The position numbers and the translations under genes are program-made. The notes below the pieces were generated by a model. That model worked only from the letters and a program-made list of their open reading frames with translations. It searched no databases and had not been told where the DNA came from. From positions 20,950,001-21,014,000 of the forward strand of contig CANTUQ010000055.1 in the NCBI GenBank assembly GCA_947683425.1: a stretch of 64,000 bases of DNA, written 5' to 3'. This document shows positions 23,011 through 35,218 of the stretch, piece after piece; the first letter of the stretch is position 1, and the number at the start of each line of letters is the position of its first letter. Source of the stretch: Excoecaria cochinchinensis. Taxonomy: Eukaryota > Streptophyta > Magnoliopsida > Malpighiales > Euphorbiaceae.

Positions 23011-26000
23011 TTGTTTACTTCTGATCATTAACAATCTGAAGACATTGAATGGATCAAGTTATCTTGGGAGTCAATAGCTAATTACTTGTAGCAACATGTG
23101 AATTTAATACTTGTAGAATGGTTGAACATTTGAGTTACAGAACATGACATTGAACTTGTCATTTGAGCAGGATAAATTCATTTCAAGTATGTCTTCTAGG
23201 TAAGGGCACTACAATTAAAAACTTGATGTTTGTTTTGCACCTTGCTGAGGGTTGAACAAATTTAATATACTAATATATGCTATTTTCCAATATATGCTTA
23301 TTAAATTGCTATACATACATCATTTTTCTAGAGAGCTGAAAGAAGGGTTCATTTTTCTTGAACTGAAATTTTTGTCGTAATTCCTAAAGGCATTTCACAC
23401 TATATGACTAAATGCAGATAGAGTTTTGGTTTATTAGAAAACTTTTCTTGCAAACTATTTGAGCTAATGGAGCAATTAGGACGTGTTAATTTTGAAGTAG
23501 ACTCGAATGCTATTATTAAGTGAGCAATTACAAATTACTAAAGTCCACAAATTATAACATTTTGCGGATGTTATTCACATTCACGATCTTATTAATAAAA
23601 AACAAAAATGATACAATTCGGTTGTTTTATTTGAAGGACCGGTTTCATTGACTGTTTAGCAATGTACTGATAATTCGATTGCAAACTCTGCTTCTTGTAG
23701 ACTTCTAGCTTAGGCTCCATTATGTTGTATTTTAGTTAGTTCCCAAGTAATTTACTGACAGATATAGAAATGGAGAATACAATAAGTTGGTGTTAAACTA
23801 TTTACTCAGATTTTAATTATAATTAGATTTATGAGAGAATTAAATATGGTTAAAATTATTCATATTGTTATAGCTAATTAATAAACCATTAACTGAAGTA
23901 GAATTTTTATTAAGGGTTAATTAAAAAATTGAGATTAAGCTATACGGTGTTTTTCAATGTTTTCACCGAATTGAGTTACCTTCTCTCTCTTTTTCTAGTG
24001 CTATGGCTGCTTTTTCACCATAGCAACTTTCATCTCTCTCTCCTCTTGTAATAATGTAATCTAGAATTCATAATAATAATATATAAACATTTTTAAGTAA
24101 CAAATATAATAATGAATTAACAAATAAGCCAAAAAATAAATGAACAAAGAAATAATTAAACAAAGAAATAAGCTTAAAAAAATTAAAAGAGCAGAAAGTG
24201 CTCCTCAAGCCCGGAATCATCATATATAGGGCGATTCATGCCAAAAAAAAACATTAAAACACTTATATAAACAAAGAAATCTTGATTTAATGCATAAAAA
24301 CAAGGAACAAAAATGAACAGTAAAGAAGAATTTGTAGAAGATGATGAATACTGACAATCAAAGTTAATATACTAATATATGCTAGTTTCCGATGTATAGC
24401 CAAACAGTACTTCTGAGACTGTCAATCGCTCAATCTGGTATTTGATGATGCTTTGTATCAGCAACTGCTCATTTTATCTATTTTTGTGGAGAAGTTTGAA
24501 TTAACTGTCCAAATTGATTAGTTGTATGGGTATTCTTTGGTTGGAGTCTGGTAAGTGAAACATGGTTTCACCTCATACTTTCTTGCAAGGATTTGTTTGT
24601 CATTCATTACTTTTAAAGATATCTCAGAATATTTGGTTGCTTCAAGTCAAGGAGTAAAAGTTCATGACTTCACTAAACAAAGACATAGTATAACACATTG
24701 AACTAGCTATAGGATTTCAATATATGTACTCTCTTGCATGTAAATATATGATGGCTTAATAAGATTATATCAGATTTGCTGTAGAGTGCGAGTTACCTTT
24801 TTATTTGCATGATTTGGAGTTTCTTTTTTGGTTACATACGGTTCTCTATCCTTTGCAGAAGCTTTTATTGATACTATCATATCAAATGGAAATAAGAGGG
24901 CCATTTGATTATTTACTGAATGATATCTGTCGAATTTATTAGATTTGTGTTTAGATTTGGCTGAATTGATTATTTACTGAATGATATATGTAAGTTAATC
25001 TCTTCTTAATAAAACTAATGCATACCCAGTAAATACATGTCTTGCTTTAAATCTATGTACTAAAGAATTTACTTTGATGCAAGTTTAAAGTGCATACTGA
25101 TTTTTAATGTTATCCGCTTACTGATGTCAATTTTTAATGTTATTCGCTTACTAATAACGATAACAGTTGTGCACAATACAATAAATAATAGCTGTAAGGT
25201 AAATCCAAAACATATATTCAAAAATTCAATTGACAATGGCATGTGTTTTCTTTTTTAGTTTCTTTGTGATCTTGATAATGAAAAGTATGTTACTGTTGTT
25301 TATGATGAAATGAATATTGCCAAGCTTGTTTTAACAAGTGTTTTTTAAATTATGTTTTCTTCTACAGGACTTGTAGTTGTTCCCGCATTTGGGGCATCAA
25401 TCATTTTACTATTTATTCATTCTTTGTAATGGATGAACCTGAAGTCTCCTTAGTAATTGCTTGTACTTCTTATATTAGATTTGAAGCCATTAATTTACTT
25501 CATTCAGAAATTCAAAAGCAACTTTTCCCACAAACTTGTTAGTTTTGTTTATTCTATAGGAAATATGCCCTTTTCCCCCATTTAGTCCTTTTTCTATTAA
25601 ATGCTTTCAATTTCCCTATAACTAGAAAGACAACTAGTTACAACTTACCTTTGTTTTTGTAGTTACATGTTTTTTATGATTTTAGAGGCATATGCATGGT
25701 TAAGCAACAATACTGATGTGGATGATAAAGTAAGTTGCTATTACTCTTTCCTTTTTACCATTTTATTGATTTGAAGACTTCGATTTATTAATATTGTTTG
25801 ATATCGTATTGTTGTAGATGATGCTATCATGGCTTTAATCTAAGTCACATTAAAAACTTCCATATGCTAATACATTCTATAATAATTATCTAAATCTGAA
25901 TGGAATTGTTCCTTCATTACTGTCACCATATTTATTCATGTGGCCTTCGTCTAAGTTGTGCAATCTTCTCGATTCATGGCCTATATGTTTGTTTTAGAAT

Positions 26001-26649
26001 GTTCTAAAATTTTCTATATTTTTTTGAACCAAGCATTAGGGTTCATAAAAGTTTAACTTTGATATTTTCTTCATTTCTATTTATTAAGTTAGATAAAGCA
26101 CAAGTTTAACTTTGATATTTTCTTCATTTGTATTTGTTAGGTCGCCTTGCATTATCATGCCATCATTTCAATAGTGAATATTAAATATTAATTTTAGTCT
26201 TTGTTATATTTTCTATTATTGATATTTTTGTCTGTACCAGTGAATATTAATTTTTGCTTTTGTTATACATTTTGCAGGTCTTTAAAATTTTGGATAGTGA
26301 AGTTAGGAGGTTTATTTTTCACATTTTTCTCAAAAATCTTTTGAATAGAAATTAGTATAGAGATGAGCTATTTTCTTGACCAATCATGTCATTGATAGTT
26401 TTTTTTTTTTTTATTTGGAATTGTGACTATTCAATTTGTAAATATGGCTATTTTTTGTAACTTTTCTTTTTCAATAAATGAAAAGAGCTTATAATATTTT
26501 TGTATAAAATATATGTGAATGATATATACCATGCATATAATATTATAAAATAATTTATATTTTAAAATACCATTTTATTATTAATGTTTGGTGTATTATG
26601 ATAAATCAGAGGGGATAATATATTGGTAATTGTTGTTTGTTAGCTCTAA
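23011..26649. other. CACTA interior, AT-rich, no recognised gene
   Basis: Mostly AT-rich, intron-like sequence. Possible exon edges are TTCTTCTACAG/GACTTG (near 25368), GATAAA/GTAAGT (near 25728) and CATTTTGCAG/GTCTTT (near 26279), all on the plus strand, with short open stretches beside them. No long open frame and no transposase motif is present. Confidence 0.5.
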
Positions 26650-27024
26650 ACACAATTAGCGAAGGGAAAATCCGGTCGCTAAAAGGAATTTTTAACGACC
26701 AAAATTTCCTTCATTGAAAGTGCACACATCAGCAAAGGAAAAATCCGGTTGCTAAAGGAAACTTTTAATGACCGGAATTCCTTTCGTTAAAAGTGAACAC
26801 AATCAACGAAGGGAAAATCCGGTCTTTAAAAATTAGCATTCAATGACAAAAAACATTCCGGTCGTTAAAGACATTAACGACCGGATTTAAAATCCGATCG
26901 TCTATACCTTTAACGAAGGGGCTTTTACCGACCGAATTTTTCGGTCATTATAAGTTTTTAACGACCGAATTTTGACTTTTAACGACCGAATTTCCCTTCA
27001 TTAAAGGGCATTTTTCTTATAGTG
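26650..27024. repeat. right TIR and subterminal repeats of the CACTA element
   Basis: About ten copies of TAACGACCGAATTT-like words, or their reverse complement, in 375 bp, ending in the TIR TTTTTCTTATAGTG. Confidence 0.88.
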
Positions 27025-27027
27025 ATT

Positions 27028-27455
27028 ACCCAGTTTCTCCATCGAGTTAGGTATTCATGAAATTACTCCCCTGACTTCTGCTGTACCAGTTTTAGATCTT
27101 TCAGGGTTACGTCCATCCTTGTGCTGTAATCATACTGCATTAGGATCTCTTTTGTCAATAGATCCCAGTCTTCTTTAGTCCTTCTGTCGAATCCATGATA
27201 CCAGTCCACTACTGGACTCGTCAAGCTCAAACAAAAATATTCTATCTTCTGCCTTTTTGTCAGCGTTGTACCCTTCATCACTAACAAGTACTGCTTCACA
27301 TGTGCTGCTGGGTCTGAGGTGCCATCAAACTTTGGCATATCAAGCATCTTAAAATTCTGGGGAACTAGATCTTCGCCCTCCAGCTCTTTGTCCTCAGGGT
27401 TCATGCCTCTTTCCTCTGTCAGCAAGCGAGTCATCGCTTCGAATCTCTCCTCCAT
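27028..27455 (-). pseudogene. T1 gag, central retrotransposon-gag domain
   Basis: The frame shows the capsid-type gag domain: MPKFDGTSDPAAHVKQYL, then KRQKIEYFCLSLTSP, VVDWYHGF and WDLLTKEILMQYDYS. Gag proteins form the virus-like particle. A TAA (27063-27065) interrupts it where relatives read on; translation beyond it (FHEYLTRWRNWV) is in frame up to the CACTA insertion. An in-frame TAG lies just upstream of the first Met at 27455, and the frame before that reads PRVPAHVEHREAP, linked by a frameshift to the N-terminal part. So gag has two nonsense codons, a frameshift and a 5-kb insertion. Confidence 0.85.
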
Positions 27456-27592
27456 CTTTCTCTACATGGCTTCCTCTGACTTGGGGGCTTTGCCTCTTAT
27501 CATGATTGGCTCCTCTTGCTCTTCCTCACCCAAATCACTCTCAGGTCTAGGAGCTTCTCTATGCTCTACATGTGCTGGCACTCTAGGCTCAA

Positions 27593-28090
27593 CTATAGGT
27601 GGGTCAACTGCCGCAGGGAGATCCTCTCAAATAGGCCCTTATTCATCTTGCCCCTAGCTTGAGCAATAGGTTGTTGCCCAGCAAGTGGCGCTAAAGTAGT
27701 GGCAAGGTTGCCCATCATCGCCATCATTCTGGCCTCAAACTCCTTCATTCTCTTTCCCACCTCCTCGACTATCATTGCACGGGTTGCACTACATTCACCT
27801 GACGAGTTAGCCATACCTGTCTCAGCTGATGATCCAGAACACAATATCTCACTACCCTCTAAAAGAGAATCTGAACTATAATCTGACACTAGTTCCGGTA
27901 ATCCAAAGAGTGGAATCCTTTTTAGTGGACCGTCGAGACCTCTAAACCAGCTGGATGAATCTATGATGGCTGCAGAATACACCTTGTTAGGATGATGCAT
28001 GATTGAAATGCAATGCATGGTCATGCTGATGCAGCATAGACAAACACATGCAAGCAGATAGATCATTCCAACCTTATTGCCCCCACACAC
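27593..28090 (-). pseudogene. T1 gag, N-terminal part
   Basis: This 165-residue frame precedes the gag domain. The likely start is the Met at 27814 (MANSSGECSATRAMIVEEVG) rather than the one at 28090, because the first 90 residues look like untranslated leader (Cys/Met/His-rich). A helical, Met-rich segment (KRMKEFEARMMAMMGNLATT) fits the N-terminus of Tat-group gag. The frame goes off course near 27615, where a one-base shift gives the LPAAVDPPIVEP reading that continues to the central domain. Confidence 0.65.
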
Positions 28091-28746
28091 GAGGTAGCAT
28101 AGTCTCTTTCCTAGGTGGGCTTCATCTAAGGGTTAACAAGGAACCCATCGGACACGTATGACTGCACAGTGGAAAATCGACAGCATAAAAGCTCTTATTT
28201 AATGTACATATGTATGAGTATTTTGGCCATTATATATTTAAACACCTCAATTAAATTAAGATGGGCCTACCAGGGCATGGAAGCCTTTGATGAAAGACCA
28301 TTTAATTTAACTGATTTTGTTCAATATGTAACGGCCCACATAGCAAGCACGAGATTACAGTACATTTCACCTAGTGAAAGTATCTATTACCAATACATGA
28401 GCTTTAGTCAAAGGTGATGATACTTTGGGGCTACCCAAGCATGGTCCCTGCTAACGGGTCAAGCTCATCATGAGCATAACGTCCGATTGGGTCTCTATTT
28501 GAAATACCATAAGGTACGAGGCTTGGGCTGGTGATTATCCTTAACACTTCCCCACATTGAGTGAACGTAGGGTCGTGCTTCGGGAATACACCGGGGTTAA
28601 AAGAGGGACAAAACTAGCATAATCTAAGGCTCTAATTATATGCTATGTAATGCAAGTTCGAAAAGGGATGAAATTTTTAAATTAAAACTCAATTGTAAAT
28701 TTTAGCCAAGGTACTTTCAAAGGGAAGTCTCTTATTCAGCATTAAT
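28091..28746 (-). other. T1 5' leader (untranslated)
   Basis: This lies between the PBS and gag on the minus strand. It has no gene. A small plus-strand frame (28169-28417) has no recognisable motif and no context. Confidence 0.6.
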
Positions 28747-28763
28747 CCCCAATGGAGTCGCCA
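28747..28763 (-). other. primer binding site of T1
   Basis: On the minus strand, one base after the LTR end (...GTGCACGTCACA), comes TGGCGACTCCATTGGGG. A TGG start next to the LTR is what a tRNA-primed site needs. I cannot assign the tRNA with confidence. The same GTGGCGACTC word also occurs inside the LTRs. Confidence 0.65.
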
Positions 28764-30302
28764 CTGTGACGTGCACCGAACCCCAGGTCTCCCCGAACGC
28801 CCGCCTTTAGGGCTTTCGGGATGAGGTTCATAAAACTTGTAAGAAATTACAAGTGCATCCATTTTGGGCAACAAGGAGGTTTCATGGAGTCGCCACCCAA
28901 TAGAACATTGGGAAAGTTTGTCTAGCCTCAGTGGGCCTAAGACAACGCTATTATGTCCATTTTGGGCAAGCCAGAGGGGTCTTGGAGGTCCCATCCTAAT
29001 AGAACATTAGGATGGCCCTCTCGCCTCGTGGAGCCTAGGACTATGCAAGTTAAAGCCTTTTTATGGGACACAAGAGGTGTCTTGGAAGTCCCATTCCAAT
29101 GGAACATTGAAATGGTCCTCTCGCCTCTTTGAGCCCAAAGACCAGAGATGGTTCGGGACTTCCCATTTATTCATACCTTGATTAAGTTTATAATTGAGTT
29201 TTGAATTTAGCGTTTCATCCCATTTCTCATTCAATTTTAATGCAATTTATTTAAAGCGCATGTCAAACACATAATTAAAGCGGTAAATAAAGTACATGAA
29301 AGAAAAATAAATTACAACAAAATTAGGGGCGGAATACAACCCCCATTGATAAATAAAATACAATTCATACATAAATCGGGCTATTTATTAAAGATGAGGA
29401 CATTGGTCCTCACATGCATGTTTAAAGAAAATAATTTAAGGTGACAATTTATTTTGGATGAAAAACCTAGGACATTGGTCTCCTTTTTATTTAGAAAAAT
29501 CCAAGTTTAATTAATAGAAATATTTTTGTGATTTTTTAATTAACGTGCATAAAAAATAATTAAATAAACTTATTACAAATTCATATTAGAAATAAAATAA
29601 TGAAAATAATAAAAAATTTAACTCCCAAATGGATCTTCAAATCTTCATGGGCTCCCACTTGGTATGGAAAATACCCACACATAAAAAATAAGTATGGAAA
29701 ATAAAAAACAAATAAAAGCCATGTTAATAAGAAAAATGAACTTAAAAATATATTATAAAAATAGAGCAAATAAAAATGCATCATATGTGACAAATCAATT
29801 AAAATTACATAATAAAATATGCAACTTAACTAATTAACAATTTAGCATGCAAAAAAAATAACATAATAATAATAAAACTCAACATGCATAAAAAAACATA
29901 AAATAATAATTATAAGATTCAACATGCAAAAAACATAAGAAAATATACATAAAATTCAGCATGTATAAAGACACAAAATAATAGCATTAACATCCAATAT
30001 GCATAAAAACCAAAGTAATAATAAAAATCAGCATGCATAAGAAATATACATAATAATATTAATAATAATAATGATACTAGTATCAAATATTAGCAATAAA
30101 CAAGGATAATAAAAATTACAATAATAAAACTAGCAATTGCAACTATAATAATAACAATAATAAACATAATGAAATCAAAGAATATGAACAACCCAAATTA
30201 AGCATGCAAAAATAAATGAATATATGACAAACTAATAAAACATGTTAAAACATGGCAAATATTACCAATAATAATATAGACAATCACATGAGCACATGGT
30301 AA

Positions 30303-30303
<1 letters not shown>

Positions 30304-30364
<61 letters not shown>

Positions 30365-30455
30365 TATGAACAATTAAATAAGAAATAAGAATAAGAAATA
30401 ATAATATGAACAATTCAATATGAACTATTAAATAAGAAATAAGAATCAAAAACGA

Positions 30456-30548
<93 letters not shown>
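30304..30548. repeat. AAT microsatellites in LTR 'e'
   Basis: (AAT)n at 30304-30362 and 30457-30548, at the same places as in LTR 'c'. Open frames reading poly-Ile or poly-Tyr on the minus strand arise only from these runs. Confidence 0.95.
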
Positions 30549-30549
<1 letters not shown>

Positions 30550-31249
30550 TAGGAACAATTCAATATGAACAACATGAACAATTAAATAATAGATCAAAAA
30601 GAATTTACATGGTAATTAATTAAATAAAAACAAAAGAATAAGAAAATAAGAAGAAAATGATAGAACTAAAAGAATTTACATGTTAACTAATTAATTGGAA
30701 ACAAAAAAATGAAATTAAAAATTACATTAAGAAATTAAGCCAAAAATGTTTACACTCAAAATTTATCTTGAAGAAATGAAGGTAGATGATACTTATCTTG
30801 ATTTGTAAAAATAAAATTAGAAAATAAAGTATTAAAGATGAATTTTTACTCAAGAACAAATAATTGATTTATTTGTCTCAAAGTAAAAAAATTGTTAATT
30901 GAAAAGAAGAAAATTCCAAAGAACAAAAATTGATATTTTTTTTTGCCTTAAGAATTATTTGGAAAAATCCTTTAGAAAAGTTTAGAGAATTTGTTTGAGA
31001 GAAGAAAGAAGAAGAAAAATATTTTTTCGAAAGAAAATCCCCCCAAATTCTTACTAAAAAACCCTTTTTATTCCTCCCAAAATTCAGAATTTTTTAATTA
31101 AGAAATTAAATTGATTTAATTTCAATAAAACCAAAAAAATAAAGAAAATCAAAGGTTTGGAATTTTAAAAGTTTTACCATTGAATTCTACTAAAACAATT
31201 GAAGAAAAATGAATTTTTGGGGCCAAAATGGCAAAAAAACGGAAAATGG

Positions 31250-31484
31250 GCGAAGAGGGGGCGCTAGGGGGCGAGCGACACCCGTCGGCGCACTCGATAG
31301 GCATTGCCCGCGTGCAGTAGGGCACTGCGCTGCGCGTGCGATGCCCTGATCATCGCCCGCGCGCGCGGGCTACGCTCAGCGCGTTGCTCGCGCACAACGC
31401 GTGCGTGCTCTGGGCACTGAGCGCCGCCCAGCGCACGGGCGAGTGCTCCCCGCGCTGCCGCGGTCCGACGTTCGCGCGATTTTT
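31250..31484. other. GC-rich cassette of LTR 'e'
   Basis: A GC-rich island with CGACACCCGTCGG, GCCCGCGCGCGCGGGC (near-palindromic, around 31356) and CTGCCGCGGTCCGAC at its right edge. The right edge matches the cassette edge of LTR 'c'; the middle does not. Confidence 0.75.
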
Positions 31485-31715
31485 TTTTTTTCAAATTTTC
31501 TATAAACACAATAATTTGAAAACTAACTTTTTTATCCCAAAATAATTTTTTAAAATATTTTTAAAATATTTTTATAAATCATTTTTATTTTTTCCTAACA
31601 AATCAAAACGACAAGGAAATTATCACTTCCAACTTTCATTCTTTTTGCCTATAAATCGGCAAATTTAATTTCATCATTGGGTAATCCTGATCAATGCTAC
31701 TCGGGACCCGGTGTC

Positions 31716-31719
<4 letters not shown>

Positions 31720-31748
<29 letters not shown>

Positions 31749-34711
31749 TTATTAGTTGTTGTTTTGATATGTATTTGTTAAAATGGGATTGCTTGTGTTA
31801 ATGTGGTTATGTGGATTCATTTGGGCTTAGAGAGCTTGAGTTTCTAGGGGAAACTTTGCCCAGATTTTATTAGACCTTTGATGATTGTTTTAGCTATAAG
31901 TTTAGTTTTTGAAGTGCAAATAGTATGAATTCAATGCCGTTAGAAGGCTAAGATAAATACTTATAAATGTCTTAGAAATAGCCTTGACCAAATTTTAGCT
32001 TTAAGGGCTCCAAAATTGGCCAAAACAAAGGCATCTCTACTTTGGCCGGTTCATTGGAGTAGTTGAGGTTGTTTTCATCATATCTGATGATTTAAGTGTC
32101 CAATTAATCTGAAATTTCCTCCATATGAAAGCGAACCGCATAGGGATAATTTGTTAAGAAGGATGTTTTGCCTAAAAATGAGGTTTGCATGTTCGTTTAG
32201 GCAGTTCACATTTGAAGTGAAAACAAATCCTGTCATCCTGCTTTTCATAGGACACCAGAACGCGAGAGAACAAGCTAAATGAGGGATTTTCTTCTTATTT
32301 GGAACCCCATGGTTGGCATGAATCAGTGCCCACCTTTACCCTCCTCTAGTTTGTATATTTTGGTATGTTTTTCCTTTCGAAATACACCCGAACATCACTA
32401 GAACTTTCTAAGACTTATCAATCACATATTTAGAGTTTGTAAAAGAGTAAATAAATGGCTCTCACTTAGAAATACAATTGACTAAGGTTATAAGTAAGAA
32501 TAATGGCTAATATATTTAAAAGCTTAATGACTCAAACACCTTCGAATACGTCCAGAAGTGGCATGACATGATATGTTAGGGGATTTTAACTGAAAATACT
32601 ATAATTTTGTATATTGAACCAGTAGAACTATGTGGTTTTAATTCCCCATCCTTGGGACACATAGGAAGCTTGGAATACCATTCCAAGTCCGAACCAAACC
32701 TTAGAAACTTATTTGTGCATAAAAGATGATGTATTGACTGAAACTCTAATAACACCTATGTGATTATAAAAATTAATTACGGGTTTAAATGTATGTAATC
32801 ATTATCTATTCCTAGTGAATAATTGTGGAAGTAATGTTTACGAAATGTATATAGACATTACAAGAACAAGTATGCATATATGTATAGTTGTATTAATGGA
32901 GAATAAGTAAGAACCCACGTACAATTGTAATAGTTGAGGATTTATATGATTAGAATGCCTGTTTGATTGCATTAAGAGAGTTGTGTTTAACCATGACGGA
33001 ATGTGATACTCGGCACTTTCACGAGCATGACTTTAGTAGCAAGCACTACGGAGGCCGTCTAACTCTTGGTTGCGAGCGCGACCCTTCTTTGCACTATGAA
33101 TGTACATTGTTGAAATGCTTTGCATGGTTTCTCACTTATGATTTATTTATGATGCAAGGTATAAATTATAATATGTTGTATTATGTAAGCTATAAATGGA
33201 ATGAGTTCTTAAGTATATGTTAACAATAAGATATTGTTGTAATATAAGAGTGTGCAACAAGTAATGTATGTTATAAAATAAGTATGCAATTAAAAGTACA
33301 TATGTGTGTACTGTAAAGGGGTTATTTTTTGTAAAGGCTTATATTAGTAAGTATGCATGAAAAACTTTGACTACCCTAGGATATATATATATATATGTGT
33401 GTGTGTGTAAGAGTGATGTATATAGCCTGCGTCAGTCGGTTGTGGATAGATAGGCATGCCTATAGAGTTTTGTTAGCTACAGCGCCAATGCTTTATGGAC
33501 CCTGATCAAGTCCCCATTTGGATCCTCGCTATCTCTAATGTGTTTGTATCTTGTTTATGATCCCATGGGAAAATGTTTTGAAATGAAAAGAAAAGAAATT
33601 GTTTTTTTACCTATGTGTACCATGCATTCACTCGTTATCCACCCCTTTGACTGAGCAGGCAATAAATGAACAAAAAATGTGAATGGAATAATAAGTTATG
33701 AATTGATAAATGTACATGATGACTTGTAAGAAAGTATGAGATTAAGCTTTTGATATGAATGTGAACATATTGTTTATTGTGACTTATACGTTGTTTGAAC
33801 TAGTGCTTCATGAACCTATGTGTTCTTGGATCCTGTATGGATCCCTATGTGAAAATGTGATAGCACCATTGAGTGCCAATGAGTTTTAGTTTTGTTTTCC
33901 CTTTGGAATACAAACATGAGTGAATGACATGAGAGTAGTGGATTAATTTGAAGTAAGTAGTTAAATGAATATAACTAAATGTGTGACATGCATTAATATG
34001 CTATGATAAGAACTTATACTTTTAGCTCCTTATTCATGATTCTTTAATGTGTGAGGAATTGTTGTAATGTGAGAATTGATTATTAGCTGAATATAATTAT
34101 ATGTGAGGCATGAGAAATATGAGTAGTGAATCATGAAAAGCATGTATTAATTAAATTGTCACTCTATTTGACTAGGTTAATGAATATGATAAATATGATT
34201 CGTTATGATAAATTTTCTGCAATAATCGAATAAAATCATTAAGTGTGCTTAGAACATGTATTTATATACGTATGAATTTGTATTAGATATTTTATTATTG
34301 TGTGTATTGATTGGCGACTGCTGTGAGTGGTCGTCTATATTATGTGTTTTCCCCACTAAGCCTTTGCGCTTAGCATTTGTGTTTAGCCATGCAGGTTTGG
34401 AGTTAGTCATGTCGACGAGGACAATCCGCAGTAGTTTGGCCAACGAGTTTGTAGTAGTTTGTTAGTTAGAGTTTATAGTTAATATTTGTAACGTAATTCA
34501 TTACTGTTGCTGTATTAAGTAAATGGTATGTAATAAGATTAGTAGAAGTGGTATGATGCGAGCTTGTATGTGATTATTTTTGATTGAAGAAATTTTATAT
34601 TCCTGCTTTTCTATTTTTGTTTTTAGGTCAAATGTGTTCAGTTTGGTATTTGTCATGTAACATCCTTCACCGGTCATGGTGGTTGACTACGTATAAGTAA
34701 AGGATGTTACA
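31720..34711 (+). repeat. 5'-truncated chromovirus-type LTR (family 2)
   Basis: It begins in a TA microsatellite beside LTR 'e' and ends AAGGATGTTACA (34711) after a 55-bp terminal block that starts TGTAACATCC. Words shared in order with 15368-19540 include CGAAATACACCCGAAC (32375), AGATAGGCATGCCTA near 33450, a CACTAAGC...GCTTAGC hairpin (34356) and CATGCAGGT. The first third of the LTR is missing. There is no PBS at 34712; the next sequence is a different LTR family. Small frames inside it are not genes. Confidence 0.75.
34356..34373 (+). promoter_or_regulatory. hairpin 1 in the truncated family-2 LTR
   Basis: CTAAGC...GCTTAG with a 6-base loop, preceded by TTTTCCCCA as in the copy at 19139. 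Confidence 0.6.
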
Positions 34712-35064
34712 ATTTGTTTTTAGGATGTTATAATGACTGTCTGTAAATAGTAGAAATTTATAATGGATATTATAATGATATTTTGATTTGTGTTAATTTT
34801 ATTGTTGTGCCCAGGATGAGCTAAGCATTGTTTGAATCTGCAGGGTGGATGGTTAATATTATAGCCATTATGCTGCTGATTTGCATTGAGACAATCAGTA
34901 ACCTTAGATATTTTTTGAATTGGGCATGAAAAGTAATGAGATGTACTTGAGTAAAATAAAATGGATAGAATTGTTGGTTAAAGAAAAAAAAATTTACCCG
35001 AACTTTCCATGGTAACCGTAAGTGCTTAACGGGTGTAATGTATGGGGATAGTATGGGTGTTACA
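34712..35064 (+). repeat. G1 5' LTR, last 340 bp or so
   Basis: From ACTGTCTGTAAATAG (34729) to GGGTGTTACA (35064) it follows 55425-55757 closely. The first part of the LTR is missing and replaced by the family-2 LTR that ends at 34711. Confidence 0.85.
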
Positions 35065-35070
35065 TTTTAT

Positions 35071-35083
35071 TGGTATTAGAGCC
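35071..35083 (+). other. G1 primer binding site
   Basis: TGGTATTAGAGCC, six bases after the LTR end, is complementary to the 3' end of initiator tRNA-Met with one C-to-T difference. Confidence 0.8.
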
Positions 35084-35218
35084 CGGTTTAGGCGATTATG
35101 AGAATTGAAGTGGGTTAAATAAAGTTTATTATATATATATATATATACATGTCAATTAGTGAATGAAAAGTGTTATGAGATTAATGTGTGCTTGCTCCTT
35201 TCTGTTTTATGGTGAGTG

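Larger units (their letters stand above)
22022..27024. mobile_element. non-autonomous CACTA (En/Spm-type) transposon inside T1 gag
   Basis: It starts CACTATAAGAAAA and ends TTTTTCTTATAGTG, a 13-bp terminal inverted repeat with the CACTA signature. The flanks are ATT (22019-22021) and ATT (27025-27027), the 3-bp duplication expected of this superfamily; removing the element and one ATT restores the gag frame. Both ends carry subterminal copies of TAACGACCGAATTT-like words in both orientations (22040-22320, 26650-27015). No transposase domain is recognised in its 5003 bp. The interior holds exon-like pieces (see 22410-23010 and 25340-26350), so it may be a gene-capturing derivative. Confidence 0.95.
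10340..31719 (-). mobile_element. T1: minus-strand Tat-type element with gag only and several nested insertions
   Basis: Read on the minus strand: 5' LTR 'e' (31719-28765), PBS (28763-28747), leader, gag (28090-21517), 3' UTR with tandem repeats (20395-19619), terminal 3' UTR and polypurine tract (15367-15212), 3' LTR 'c' (15211-10340). The two LTRs are almost identical by eye, so they belong to one element. With the CACTA element, the chromovirus LTR and solo LTR 'd' removed, the internal part is only about 4.4 kb and has no protease, RT, RNase H or integrase. It is therefore a non-autonomous, gag-only design (known in plants as TR-GAG) or a deletion derivative. No target duplication can be checked: the left end abuts LTR 'b' and the right end is a TA microsatellite. 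Confidence 0.8.
28765..31719 (-). repeat. Tat-type LTR 'e' (5' LTR of T1)
   Basis: It is a 2955-bp, uninterrupted reference copy of the family. The plus-strand left end TGTGACGTGCACC touches the PBS; the right end reads GACCCGGTGTCTATA where relatives have ...CTACA, so the LTR starts TATAGACACC on its own strand. It contains the empty site of solo LTR 'd' (near 29957), two AAT microsatellites and a GC-rich cassette (31250-31484). No genes are seen. Confidence 0.88.

Noticed and set aside
32963..33223. An 86-codon frame in the truncated family-2 LTR
   Set aside because: No motif, no homologue in the other LTR copies, and inside LTR sequence.
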